Positions 25,746-34,808 of a stretch of 64,000 nucleotides of DNA are shown here, one piece after another (position 1 is the first letter of the stretch; the number at the start of each line of letters is the position of its first letter). The stretch comes from M3007 sp044230315 (lineage in GTDB: Bacteria > Bacteroidota > Bacteroidia > Chitinophagales > Saprospiraceae): NCBI GenBank assembly GCA_044230315.1, contig JBGARJ010000030.1, positions 1-64,000 on the forward strand. The letters run 5' to 3'. The notes under the pieces were generated by a model, which saw nothing but the letters and a program-made list of their open reading frames with translations, made no database searches and was not told the DNA's origin. A program made the position numbers and the translations under genes.

Positions 25746-28694
25746 ATGCGTTTGTCTATTGCCCGTGCCAATGTTGCGTCCCGTCGCCTGGCGCATTTAT
25801 GTTGTTCAACCCTGCCCCTTTGCCTTTTCTTGCCCGTTTTCCTGTTCGCGCCATTTTTGCTGCATGCGCAGAAACCGACCCCGGCAGACGTCCGGTTCAA
25901 TGGCTTCGAGCAACATAAGGCGCTGAAAAAAAATTCGTTGCTGAGCAGCCTGAAACCCGAGAATATCGGGCCCTCGATCTTTTCCTGCCGGGTTACCGAC
26001 GTCGAGGTCAACCCCTCCGACCCCACCAAGATGTATGTCGCCTATGCATCGGGCGGATTGTGGTACAGCGACAACAATGGGACGACTTTTACGCCCGTAT
26101 TTGACCAGGAAGCATCCATGACGATCGGCGACATCGCCGTCGATTGGCAGCGCGGCGTCCTTTGGGTGGGCACCGGGGAGGCAAACAGCAGCCGGTCGTC
26201 GTATGCCGGGACGGGCCTGTACCGCAGCGCCGACGGCGGCAAGACCTGGGAATGGCGCGGCCTGCCGGAAAGCCACCATATCGGCCGTATCCTGCTGCAT
26301 CCCACCGACCCGGAAGTGCTGTGGGTAGCCGTACTGGGTCACTTGTATTCGCCCAACGACGAACGCGGGGTGTACCGGAGCACCGATGGCGGCCATACGT
26401 GGAAACGCACGTTGTTTGTCAACAACACATCCGGCGCCATCGACCTTTGCCTCGACCCTGTTGCGCCCAATACCCTGTACGCGGCCACCTGGCAACGCGA
26501 GCGCCAGGCCTGGAACTTCCAGGGCGCCGGCGAAGGGTCGGCGATCTGGAAAAGCAGCGACGGCGGCGGCACCTGGGGGCGGTTGAATACCCCTGAGAGC
26601 GGATTTCCCACCGGCGCCAACGTCGGCCGGATCGGGCTCTGCGCCGGCGCAAAAGACGGCCACACCGTGCTATACGCCAGCGTGGACAACCAGAATCCCA
26701 AGCCGGTCAAAGAAAAGCCCGACGCCGATGTGCTCACCAAGGACCAGTTGCGCGAAATGACCCCGGCGGCGTTTCTAAAACTGCCCGATGAGAAACTGGA
26801 AAAATTCCTGCGCGACGACGACAATGATTTTCCCGAAAAATACACCGCCAAGAAGGTGAAAGACCTGGTGGAAAAAGGGAAAATCACCCCGCAAACGCTC
26901 GTGGAATTCCTGGAAGACGCCAATGCCAAACTTTTCGACGTCGATTATATCGGGGCCGAAGTGTACCGCAGCGACGACGGCGGCCGCAGCTGGCGCCGCA
27001 CCCACGACGAACCGCTCGACCGGATCAACTTTACCTACGGGTATTATTTTTCCAATGTGCGTTGCCTGCCCGATAATCCCGACAACGTGTACCTCCTGGG
27101 CTATATCATCATCAAAAGCGACGACGGTGGTAAAACCTGGAAGAGCATCAACGGCGACAATGTGCACGCCGACCACCATGCCCTTTGGGTCAACCCCAAC
27201 CGCCCGGGCCACCTCGTAAACGGAAACGACGGCGGCCTCAATATTTCCTGGGACGATGGCGCTTCCTGGATCAAGTGCAATAACCCGCCCGTCGGGCAAT
27301 TCTACGCCATTGCAGTAGACGACGATTCGCCCTACAACGTATATGGCGGCGCGCAGGACAATGGCGTTTGGGTGGGGCCGTCCAATTTCAAGGCCTCCGA
27401 CGGCTGGCACCAGTCCGGGCGGTACCCGTATCAGAGCCTGCTTGGCGGCGACGGCATGCAAGTCACCGTGGACACCCGCGACAACACCACGGTGTACGCC
27501 GGATTTCAATTCGGGTTCTATTTCCGGATCAACCGGAAAACCGGCCAAAGCAAACGGATCACCCCCAAACACGACCTCGGCGAACGCCCGCCGCGGTTCA
27601 ATTGGCAGACGCCCATCTGGCTTAGCCGCCACCAGCAGGACGTGTTGTACCTCGGAGCCCACCGGCTATACCGCTCGTTCAACCGCGGCGACGACTGGGA
27701 ACCTATATCGGGCGATCTGACTGGCGGCAGCCGCAGCGGCAACGTGCCCTATGGTACGCTGTCGACAATCCATGAAAGCCCGCTGAAGTTTGGCTTGTTG
27801 TACACCGGCTCCGACGACGGGCTGGTACATGTCACACGGGACGGCGGCGATACCTGGACCCGTATCTCCGACTCCTTGCCGCAAAAAATGTGGGTTTCCC
27901 GGGTCATCGCTTCGGCCCACGAAAAAAGCCGGGTGTATGTTAGCCTGAACGGTTACCGTTGGGATGATTTTAGCGCCTACCTGTATGCTTCGGAAGACTA
28001 TGGCAAAACCTGGCGCCGGCTCGGGCTGAATTTGCCCCCCGAACCCATCAATGTGGTGCGGGAAGACCCCGTCAATCCGGATATATTGTACGTCGGCACC
28101 GATCACGGGGCTTATGTTTCACTCGACCGCGGCGCATCCTTTCAGGCCCTCGGCCCCGATTTGCCGGCCGTGCCCGTACACGATCTGGTGGTACAGGAAA
28201 AATCGAAAGATCTGATCCTCGGCACGCACGGCCGCTCGATGTACAAAGTCAGCATAGCGGCAGTGGAAGCCCTGAGCCGGGAAACCCTGGCGGAAGCCAT
28301 CCACATATTTGACCTGCCGAAGAAAAAATACGCCGCTAACTGGGGTAAAAAGCAACCTTGGCGCGAACTGAAAGACCCTGAATTGCCGGTGACCTTTTAT
28401 TCCGCAAGCGTCGGAAAGGCCGCTTGGGCGGTAAAAACCAAAGATGGGCTGCTGCTGAATAATGGACAGATTGATTGCGTCGGAGGGTTGAACTCCTTTA
28501 CCTTCGCGCTCGATTTTCAGGAGGCTGCACTCAAGAAATATCAAAAAGCGCTGACCGACGCCCAAAAAGATCCCAAAAAAACCGTGGAACTGAACAAAGC
28601 CGATACCGGCAAATATTACCTGCAGAAAGGCAGTTATGTGTTTGAACTGCAGAAGGACGGCAAGACCGCCAACGCGGAATTTTCAATCGAATGA
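25746..28694 (+). CDS. Exported Asp-box (BNR) beta-propeller protein
   Basis: The 982-residue protein starts with a long signal sequence ending FLLHAQ. The mature part is full of Asp-box motifs (SADGGKTW, STDGGHTW, SSDGGGTW, SDDGGRSW, SDDGGKTW, TRDGGDTW and SEDYGKTW), the turn that joins propeller blades in sortilin/VPS10-like and sialidase-like folds. No sialidase active-site arginine triad is evident. Between the early and middle blades lies a charged, Lys-rich insertion (about residues 320-395, with LPDEKLEKFL and NDFPEKYTAK), and the last 100 residues are a Lys-rich beta domain. Databases often call such proteins glycosyl hydrolases; a binding or scaffold role is equally possible. It probably acts in the periplasm or at the surface. 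Confidence 0.85.
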   Translation: MRLSIARANVASRRLAHLCCSTLPLCLFLPVFLFAPFLLHAQKPTPADVRFNGFEQHKALKKNSLLSSLKPENIGPSIFSCRVTDVEVNPSDPTKMYVAYASGGLWYSDNNGTTFTPVFDQEASMTIGDIAVDWQRGVLWVGTGEANSSRSSYAGTGLYRSADGGKTWEWRGLPESHHIGRILLHPTDPEVLWVAVLGHLYSPNDERGVYRSTDGGHTWKRTLFVNNTSGAIDLCLDPVAPNTLYAATWQRERQAWNFQGAGEGSAIWKSSDGGGTWGRLNTPESGFPTGANVGRIGLCAGAKDGHTVLYASVDNQNPKPVKEKPDADVLTKDQLREMTPAAFLKLPDEKLEKFLRDDDNDFPEKYTAKKVKDLVEKGKITPQTLVEFLEDANAKLFDVDYIGAEVYRSDDGGRSWRRTHDEPLDRINFTYGYYFSNVRCLPDNPDNVYLLGYIIIKSDDGGKTWKSINGDNVHADHHALWVNPNRPGHLVNGNDGGLNISWDDGASWIKCNNPPVGQFYAIAVDDDSPYNVYGGAQDNGVWVGPSNFKASDGWHQSGRYPYQSLLGGDGMQVTVDTRDNTTVYAGFQFGFYFRINRKTGQSKRITPKHDLGERPPRFNWQTPIWLSRHQQDVLYLGAHRLYRSFNRGDDWEPISGDLTGGSRSGNVPYGTLSTIHESPLKFGLLYTGSDDGLVHVTRDGGDTWTRISDSLPQKMWVSRVIASAHEKSRVYVSLNGYRWDDFSAYLYASEDYGKTWRRLGLNLPPEPINVVREDPVNPDILYVGTDHGAYVSLDRGASFQALGPDLPAVPVHDLVVQEKSKDLILGTHGRSMYKVSIAAVEALSRETLAEAIHIFDLPKKKYAANWGKKQPWRELKDPELPVTFYSASVGKAAWAVKTKDGLLLNNGQIDCVGGLNSFTFALDFQEAALKKYQKALTDAQKDPKKTVELNKADTGKYYLQKGSYVFELQKDGKTANAEFSIE

Positions 28695-28828
28695 CGTGCG
28701 GCAGGCAGGTTAACGGGCTGTTTTACCGCCTGAATCCCCGGTTCGATGCGGCCAATCAGGTCCCATCCAACCGAATCACCTGCGTACCTAATATTTCAAC
28801 ATCTCATATTCATCTTTATTCAAATTCA

Positions 28829-29590
28829 ATGAAAAATTTTAAAAACCTGTTCCTGGCAGTACTCGCTACCGGCGCATTGTTCCTCACGGGCTGCCTGCAT
28901 ATTTTGGAAGAAGTGACCTTTAAGAATAACGGATCGGGCACGTACCAAATGACGCTCGATATGAGTGAAATGAAAGGCATGATGGACATGTTCAAAGGGA
29001 TGTCATCCGATAGCCTCAACCAGGATTCTTCTGGCGAAGCCGGCGCCATCCCGCCTCCTGAAATGGAGGGCGCACAAAACAACGGCATGGCTGAGATGGG
29101 CCAGCAGTTGAGCGGTGTTACACAATCGCTCGAGGGCCTGGCCGGTATCACCAATGTGCGCGAAATCAACGATACCAGCGCTTTTAAATTTGGGTACACG
29201 TTCGATTTTGCCAATCTCGCGGCGCTGAACAAGGCGATGAAGGTGATCAATAAGGAAAAATACGACAGCAAAGTGGAGGAAGTATTCCGGCTCGACGGCA
29301 AGAACTTCGAGCGACTGAACACCGGCGATTTGGGCGAGGAAATCAAAAAAGCCATAGCCCAGGGAGAAGAATCCGATGATGAAGGCAACATGGAGATGGT
29401 AAAAACCTTTTTTGCCGACATGACCTACCAACAAATCTACCACTTCCCGGAGCGCAAGGTGAAAAACTCCAGCAACAGCTTGTCTGAAGTGACGGAAGAC
29501 GGCCATACGCTCACCATCACGCTGAAACCCTTTGACGAGGAGCAACAGAAGCAAAAATTGAGCGTGAGCACAAAAGTAAAATTGAAGTAG
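28829..29590 (+). CDS. Lipoprotein of unknown function with Met-rich segment
   Basis: The 253-residue protein has a clear lipoprotein signal (MKNFKNLFLAVLATGALFLT then GC, lipidated Cys22), which sets the start at 28829. Residues 45-65 are Met-rich (LDMSEMKGMMDMFKGMSS). The rest alternates charged helices and strands, with an acidic stretch EESDDEGNMEM. I do not recognise a family. It follows the beta-propeller gene by 134 bp and may share its transcript; a hairpin terminator follows its stop at 29619-29661. Confidence 0.75.
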   Translation: MKNFKNLFLAVLATGALFLTGCLHILEEVTFKNNGSGTYQMTLDMSEMKGMMDMFKGMSSDSLNQDSSGEAGAIPPPEMEGAQNNGMAEMGQQLSGVTQSLEGLAGITNVREINDTSAFKFGYTFDFANLAALNKAMKVINKEKYDSKVEEVFRLDGKNFERLNTGDLGEEIKKAIAQGEESDDEGNMEMVKTFFADMTYQQIYHFPERKVKNSSNSLSEVTEDGHTLTITLKPFDEEQQKQKLSVSTKVKLK

Positions 29591-29618
29591 GCGAAAAGGC
29601 GTATTCAGCCGCCGTTTA

Positions 29619-29661
29619 GAAAAGGCCGGCGTACCCCGCGGTATCCATGGCCGGCCTTTTC
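29619..29661. terminator. Bidirectional hairpin terminator
   Basis: GAAAAGGCCGGC (29619-29630) and GCCGGCCTTTTC (29650-29661) are perfect complements with a 19-nt loop. The stem has an A-rich start and T-rich end on both strands and sits between the convergent lipoprotein and transferase genes. Confidence 0.75.
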
Positions 29662-30377
29662 TACATCTTTAGTAAAGCGCCCCAGTTGCGTACCGGAAGG
29701 CGGGGGTGCGGCGTCCAGGCGCCGGTTTTCCAATCCATAGATTCCAGGTTGTTGAAGTTCAGTTTGTAATCAAACTGAGAGGGCACGTCGTAGCAATACC
29801 CGTGATAGTAAAATTGTTTGCCCAGTTGTTGCGCCAACTGCAGTTCAAGCAGCATCGTAAAGGTGCCGAGACTACGCCGGTCGTACGCAGGATCAAAAAA
29901 ACAATAGGTACCGGATATGGCGTTTTCTCCCAGGTGAAAATAACTGCATGCGATCAACTGGTTTTGATCGTACACCATGAATTCCAGCCCGGGTACGGGC
30001 GTTTCGTGCGCATTGCGGTGCAGGAAGGAGTACAGCGACAGCGTCTGCCGGTCGCGAAACCGCTGGGTGTGCAGGAGGAACAGTTGCTCTTTCTCGGGGG
30101 TGAGGCTGATGGGCGCGCATTCTACCCGGAGGTCGGCGTTCCGGCGCAAGGTCTGGCGCTGGCTTTTGGAGAACGGAAGACCTTCATGCAGCCGGATGCG
30201 CAGGGGAATCGTGCGGCAAATCCGGCCCCGGCAAATGGCAAAATTGTGCCGGATCACGGAATATCCCAGCAGGCGCCAACCTTGCAACAAGTACTGGTCG
30301 AATACCGCCGGTTCAAGCGGGACCAACTCGATACTTTCGTCAACAATGTCTTCCAGAAATGAACGATGGGTTTGCAT
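29661..30377 (-). CDS. Aminoacyl-tRNA--protein transferase-like protein (ATE/Bpt C-terminal domain)
   Basis: The 238-residue protein matches the C-terminal, GNAT-fold half of arginyl/leucyl-tRNA-protein transferases: YSFLHRNAHE, EFMVYDQNQLIACSYFHLGE, GTYCFFDPAYDRRSLGTF, QQLGKQFYYHGYCYD and the FDYKLNFNN segment. Such enzymes add an amino acid to protein N-termini and mark them for Clp-dependent breakdown (N-degron pathway). The N-terminal Cys-rich part of canonical ATE is short here and lacks its usual CxxC pair, so activity or substrate may differ. A clpC gene lies 4.4 kb away, a possible functional partner but not in the same operon. It is convergent with the lipoprotein gene and divergent from ppc. 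Confidence 0.7.
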   Translation of the reverse strand: MQTHRSFLEDIVDESIELVPLEPAVFDQYLLQGWRLLGYSVIRHNFAICRGRICRTIPLRIRLHEGLPFSKSQRQTLRRNADLRVECAPISLTPEKEQLFLLHTQRFRDRQTLSLYSFLHRNAHETPVPGLEFMVYDQNQLIACSYFHLGENAISGTYCFFDPAYDRRSLGTFTMLLELQLAQQLGKQFYYHGYCYDVPSQFDYKLNFNNLESMDWKTGAWTPHPRLPVRNWGALLKM

Positions 30378-30502
30378 AACGGTTTAGGTCAACACAGCCT
30401 GCTGCGCAAAAAGTTCCAGGCAAGTTTACGGAATTTTTGCTTTGCTGTATGGCCCGCAACCCCCGTTCTTTGTACAAAATTGGTCCTGCACCACCTTCGT
30501 TT

Positions 30503-33082
30503 ATGAATTTTGATTCGCCCATTGCATTACCCTACCACACGTACAACAGCCTTTTTCTGAGTTTGCCGTTTCACGGTATCGAAAAAACCGGCACGCATCT
30601 GCCTTTGTTTGCCCAGGCCTGCCAGGAGGGTTTTGCCGCCGGGGCCTCGCCGGACGAAATCATAGCGCGGTTTCGGGACGAGCATTTTGAAAACCATTCG
30701 ACCCAGGAAAATGCCGACCTGCTCTTTAACTTCATCCAGTATGTCGAACGCCAGGTTGTTCTGTTCGATTCGGTGGAAGATGCACTGTTTGACGATACCC
30801 ACGATCGCAACGGCGCCGGTTCGGTGAATCACCTGCTCCTGCGCCTGACCAGCGATGCCAGTCGGGCACGGCTCCTGCAAAAGCTGCAGGATTTTCAAGT
30901 AAGACTGGTCCTCACGGCGCACCCTACGCAGTTCTATCCCGGCAAGGTGTTGGCGATCATCAACGACCTGGGCACCGTGATCCGGGAAAATGACCTGGCC
31001 AAAATCCGCCTGCTGCTGATGCAATTGGGCAAAACAACGTTCCTGAACCGGCAAAAGCCCACACCACTCGATGAGGCCGTCAGCCTCGGCTGGTACCTGG
31101 AAAATGTGTTTTATGCCACGATTCCGGATATTCTGTTCCGCTTGTTGCGGGCGCTCGGGCAGGATGTCACCACATTCCCCAATCCGCATTTGCTGGCATT
31201 GGGCTTTTGGCCGGGCGGCGACCGCGACGGCAACCCGTTCGTGGTGTCGGAAACAACCGTAGCGGTTGCAGCGCGGTTGCGGACCGGTATTTTGCGGCGC
31301 TATTACTATGATATCCGCCTGCTTCGCCGCCGGCTTACCTTTCGTGGTACCGAAGACTGGATCATCGCGGCCGAACAAAAGATCAACAATACCCTGTACG
31401 ATCCGGAACAGGAGTCGTACCATTCGTGCCAGGAATTGATTCAGGATTTGCTCGCCGCCCGGCGCATTCTCATCGCGGATCACGACGGCCTTTTTCTGGA
31501 TGAACTGGACCGGTTTATTCTGGCGGTCCGAACCTTCGGTTTCTTTTTCGCCAGCCTCGATATCCGGCAAGACAGCCGCAAACACCAGGCGGTTTGGGAT
31601 GCTGTTTTGCAAAACTGGAGCGACAAATTCCCCTGGTTCGATATCGATGCGTTTCAAAAAGCCGATGAAAGCACCCAGATCAACCGCTTGCTCACCACCA
31701 ATTTCCGGCTCGATGAAAACGACTATGCCGATTCCTTCGTCAAGGAAACCCTGCGCTCTTTCCGGGCTATCACGACGATTCAACAGACCAACGGAGAACG
31801 CGGTTGCCACCGGTATATCATCAGCAATTGCGGCCGCGCACTTCATGTGGCGCAGGTACTGGCGCTGGCCAGAATGTCGGGCCCTGCCGGACCCGACAGC
31901 AGCGCCGCCGATGTCCCCCTGGATATTGTGCCCTTGTTCGAGACGATCGAAGACCTGGCCGATGCCGGGAGCGTGATGGAAATGTTGTACACCAATGAGC
32001 ATTATGCCCGGCATTTGGCCGCCCGGGGAAATTGCCAAACCATCATGCTCGGTTTTTCCGACGGGACCAAGGACGGCGGGTACTTCCGCGCCAACTGGAG
32101 TATCTACCGCGCCAAAGAAACCCTGACCCGTATCAGCCGGCAATATGGCGTGCGCGTGATCTTTTTCGACGGTCGCGGCGGCCCCCCCGGCCGCGGAGGC
32201 GGCAACAATGCCAACTACTACGCCGCACACGGCGCCGATATCGAAAACAGCGAAATTCACGTGACGATACAGGGGCAAACGGTCAGTAGCACCTACGGCA
32301 CACCGTCCGCTGCGCGATTTAATATCGAGCGCCTGCTGACCGCCGGGCTTGAAAATCACCTGTTTGACACCCATTCCCGGGAACTAACCGAGGCGGATTG
32401 CCAATTGATGGATGAATTGGCCGACGCCGCGTACCAAGCCTACCTGGCATTGAAGGGCCATCCCGGTTTTGTGCCGTATTTGGAAAACATGACCCCGTTG
32501 AAATGGTACGGCGACACCAATATTGCCAGCCGGCCCACCAAGCGTGGCAGTAGCGCCGGGATGAAATTTGAAGACCTGCGCGCCATACCGTTTGTCGGCG
32601 CCTGGGCACAAATGAAACAAAATGTGCCGGGGTATTACGGGTTTGGCGCGGCCCTCGAAGTGTTGGAGCAGGCCGGACGCCGGGAAGCGCTGCACGACCT
32701 GTACCGCCGCTCGCTTTTTTTGCGCACTCTGGTGGAAAACTCGATGCAGTCGCTCCGGAAGTCAAATTTTGACGTGACCAGACACTTGTCCGGCCATCCG
32801 CAGTTCGGCGATTTTTGGCACATGTTGTTCGATGAGTACACGCGCACATCGGCCAGGTTGCTCGATCTGAGCGGACAGCCGGATTTGTTGTCGGACAACC
32901 CTGCCTCCCGTATCAGTATTACCATGCGGGAGAGTATCGTATTGCCCCTGATCGCAATCCAGCAATATGCCTTGCAACGCCTGCATGCTGCAACCTTGTC
33001 GCCGGAAGAAGCCGAAGTTTGCCGGAGGCTTGTCCTGCGGGCTATGTTCGGCATTATCAATGCCGCACGGAATGCCGCCTGA
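30503..33082 (+). CDS. ppc: Phosphoenolpyruvate carboxylase
   Basis: The 859-residue enzyme adds bicarbonate to PEP to give oxaloacetate, refilling the TCA cycle. Recognisable motifs are the catalytic-His segment VLTAHPTQFYPGKVL (H140), the substrate loop LGFSDGTKDGGYFRANW, and the Gly-rich loop DGRGGPPGRGGG (about 556-567). Two details differ from the classic enzyme: LTAHPTE reads LTAHPTQ, and the chain ends RNAA rather than the conserved RNTG. These fit a divergent Bacteroidota-type PEPC. The start at 30503 (MNFDSPIALPYHTYNSLF) is preferred over an upstream codon. The gene appears to stand alone. Confidence 0.92.
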   Translation: MNFDSPIALPYHTYNSLFLSLPFHGIEKTGTHLPLFAQACQEGFAAGASPDEIIARFRDEHFENHSTQENADLLFNFIQYVERQVVLFDSVEDALFDDTHDRNGAGSVNHLLLRLTSDASRARLLQKLQDFQVRLVLTAHPTQFYPGKVLAIINDLGTVIRENDLAKIRLLLMQLGKTTFLNRQKPTPLDEAVSLGWYLENVFYATIPDILFRLLRALGQDVTTFPNPHLLALGFWPGGDRDGNPFVVSETTVAVAARLRTGILRRYYYDIRLLRRRLTFRGTEDWIIAAEQKINNTLYDPEQESYHSCQELIQDLLAARRILIADHDGLFLDELDRFILAVRTFGFFFASLDIRQDSRKHQAVWDAVLQNWSDKFPWFDIDAFQKADESTQINRLLTTNFRLDENDYADSFVKETLRSFRAITTIQQTNGERGCHRYIISNCGRALHVAQVLALARMSGPAGPDSSAADVPLDIVPLFETIEDLADAGSVMEMLYTNEHYARHLAARGNCQTIMLGFSDGTKDGGYFRANWSIYRAKETLTRISRQYGVRVIFFDGRGGPPGRGGGNNANYYAAHGADIENSEIHVTIQGQTVSSTYGTPSAARFNIERLLTAGLENHLFDTHSRELTEADCQLMDELADAAYQAYLALKGHPGFVPYLENMTPLKWYGDTNIASRPTKRGSSAGMKFEDLRAIPFVGAWAQMKQNVPGYYGFGAALEVLEQAGRREALHDLYRRSLFLRTLVENSMQSLRKSNFDVTRHLSGHPQFGDFWHMLFDEYTRTSARLLDLSGQPDLLSDNPASRISITMRESIVLPLIAIQQYALQRLHAATLSPEEAEVCRRLVLRAMFGIINAARNAA

Positions 33083-33223
33083 CCAGCGGCAGGAAAACAT
33101 TCGCTTTGTTTGACCGTTTATGCAGCATCCCGAACGTCGAAATACCGGATGGAGATACCGCCGCGGTTTTGTATTGAATCCAATAACTATCTCCATTTTC
33201 CCGGTTATAAATGGCTGGTTGTT

Positions 33224-33853
33224 ATGCCTGTTTTGCCACTCTTTCCACTCAATTTGGTTGTGTATCCCGGTGAGGATCTGAACCTGCATATTTTTGAACC
33301 GCGTTACCGGCAACTGATCGGGGAGTGCCTGGAGACGGGGTCCAGGTTCGGGATTCCCACTTTTTTGGACAGCACCTTGCCTGGTTTCGGTTGTGAAATG
33401 GAAATTAAGGAACTGGTCCGGCAGTACGAAGACGGGCGGATGGACGTCCGAACGCATGGGTTGTGCGTATTCCGGCTGCTGGAGTTTACCAATCCGCTGC
33501 CCGACAAGCTGTACGCGGGAGGCGCTGTGCAGCGCTGGCCGGAACCCGGAGAACAGCTGCCGGTTATGCCCGAACTGGTGGAATTGGTGCAACGGCTGTA
33601 TTCCCTGTTGGAAATGCCTTTGAAAGCCAGTCCGGACTATGCGCAACCATATTCTTACCAAATTGCGCACCTTATCGGTTTGCCGTTGCAAGGCGAATAC
33701 GAGGTGCTGACCATTCTTTCAGAGTCCGAACGGCAGGTTTTTTTGCTCGAACACTTGTTGCGGGCCTTGCCGCTGTTGGAAGAAATGGAACGCAGCCGGT
33801 CGCGGGTGCGGATGAACGGCCATTTCCGGGAGTTTGGTCCGCTTGATTATTAA
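33224..33853 (+). CDS. Lon protease N-terminal-domain protein (LON substrate-binding domain)
   Basis: The 209-residue protein is a stand-alone version of the N-terminal domain of Lon: it begins MPVLPLFPLNLVVYPGEDLN, the hallmark strand pair, followed by LHIFEPRYRQLIGECLETG. No AAA+ or protease part follows. Such proteins are common and poorly understood; they may bind unfolded proteins or regulate proteolysis. ppc lies 140 bp upstream on the same strand. A hairpin terminator separates it from the convergent STAS gene. The start at 33224 is set by the domain's conserved first residues. Confidence 0.9.
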   Translation: MPVLPLFPLNLVVYPGEDLNLHIFEPRYRQLIGECLETGSRFGIPTFLDSTLPGFGCEMEIKELVRQYEDGRMDVRTHGLCVFRLLEFTNPLPDKLYAGGAVQRWPEPGEQLPVMPELVELVQRLYSLLEMPLKASPDYAQPYSYQIAHLIGLPLQGEYEVLTILSESERQVFLLEHLLRALPLLEEMERSRSRVRMNGHFREFGPLDY

Positions 33854-33967
33854 CAGATTTCCCGGCCCATTGAAACGAAACCCATGCCCGTTGGCCGGGC
33901 AAGATCGAAGCCGGTAAAACTCACTATCCTGAATAAAAAAAGCCTCCCGCTGTGGAAGTAAATAAAA

Positions 33968-34019
33968 AAATCGCCTGGCGATGGATAGGCTCCTTCCACC
34001 AGGCGATTTGGTTCGCGGA
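33968..34019. terminator. Hairpin terminator between convergent genes
   Basis: AAATCGCCTGG (33968-33978) and CCAGGCGATTT (34009-34019) are perfect complements with a 30-nt loop, preceded by an A-run that becomes a T-run on the minus strand. It probably ends the STAS transcript and perhaps also the Lon-domain transcript. Confidence 0.65.
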
Positions 34020-34032
34020 TGAAAAATACTGG

Positions 34033-34407
34033 TTACTCGCCGCTTTTCAATTCCCGTTCAATTTCTTCCATTTTAATATAGTCGACCGCCTCACTCAGGG
34101 AGGGAAGGATGGTCAGGATGGTATCCAGGCGGGAGATTTCAATCAGTTTGGTTACCATGGGTTGTAATTCGCCGGCGATGACAAAAGAACCCTGGTCTTT
34201 CCACAAGCGGTGCGCTGTCAAAATGGCACTCAGGCCGCTGGAGTCTACAAATTTGACAAAAGAAAGATCAAGGATAAGATTGCGAATGCCCTCCTGGTTC
34301 AGGAAAATAAAATCGCTTTTGAGCCCAGGCGCAATGGTCGAGTTCAGGTTGTCCTCTTCCAGCGTCAGCACGGCATAATGATCTTGTTTATCGATGTTGT
34401 ACTTCAT
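34033..34407 (-). CDS. STAS-domain anti-sigma factor antagonist-like protein
   Basis: The 124-residue protein is a single STAS domain like SpoIIAA: strands AVLTLEEDNLNST and LILDLSFVKFVDSSGLSAIL, with the phosphorylatable Ser region DSSG (55-58) intact. In the known pathway such proteins are switched by a serine kinase and a PP2C phosphatase and bind anti-sigma factors. Neither partner gene is nearby, so the circuit must be completed elsewhere. The start at 34407 (MKYNIDKQDHYAVL) gives a normal domain; the upstream extension has no conserved pattern. Confidence 0.88.
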   Translation of the reverse strand: MKYNIDKQDHYAVLTLEEDNLNSTIAPGLKSDFIFLNQEGIRNLILDLSFVKFVDSSGLSAILTAHRLWKDQGSFVIAGELQPMVTKLIEISRLDTILTILPSLSEAVDYIKMEEIERELKSGE

Positions 34408-34808
34408 AGTTATCTGATTTTCAGCATAATGGTAGATATGCAACGATTTTTGACCGGGGCTGCAAGTCAAAAATGCCTGCAAATGTAGGGATTGCCAGCC
34501 GGTTTTCGCCAACAAATTCTGCCCGTTTTTTCAAGAAACAATGCGCCTGACGGGCTGTCAGGCGCACCGGAATGGCATTATTTTTTCGAAGGGATGCGTA
34601 TTTGGCGCGGATGGTCGGTGTGGCGACAAGAACAAGGACCCGCGAAACCAGCCTGCCGTTTTTTTTGTTAATACAAAATCTGTTTCGGGAAGAAAAAATT
34701 GAAATTTACCGGTCAATAAGATTAAACTTGTCCCAATTTTGAGATGCCGCCCCTTCGGCGGGCTTTCCGTTTTTTTATACCACGCTTTCAATCTATACGC
34801 TATTGTTC
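34408..34808. other. 401-bp divergent intergenic region with strong hairpin
   Basis: No gene is seen. A perfect 10-bp hairpin with a 5-nt loop lies at 34542-34566 (TGCGCCTGAC / GTCAGGCGCA). On the minus strand it is followed by a T-rich stretch (TTGTTTCTTG). As no minus-strand gene ends just before it, the hairpin may end a small RNA or belong to the 5' region of the STAS gene. Promoters for STAS and clpC should lie here, but no clean TAnnTTTG element is visible. Confidence 0.45.

Noticed and set aside
30527..32374. 615-codon minus-strand frame over ppc
   Set aside because: Antisense shadow; low-information composition and no conserved motif.
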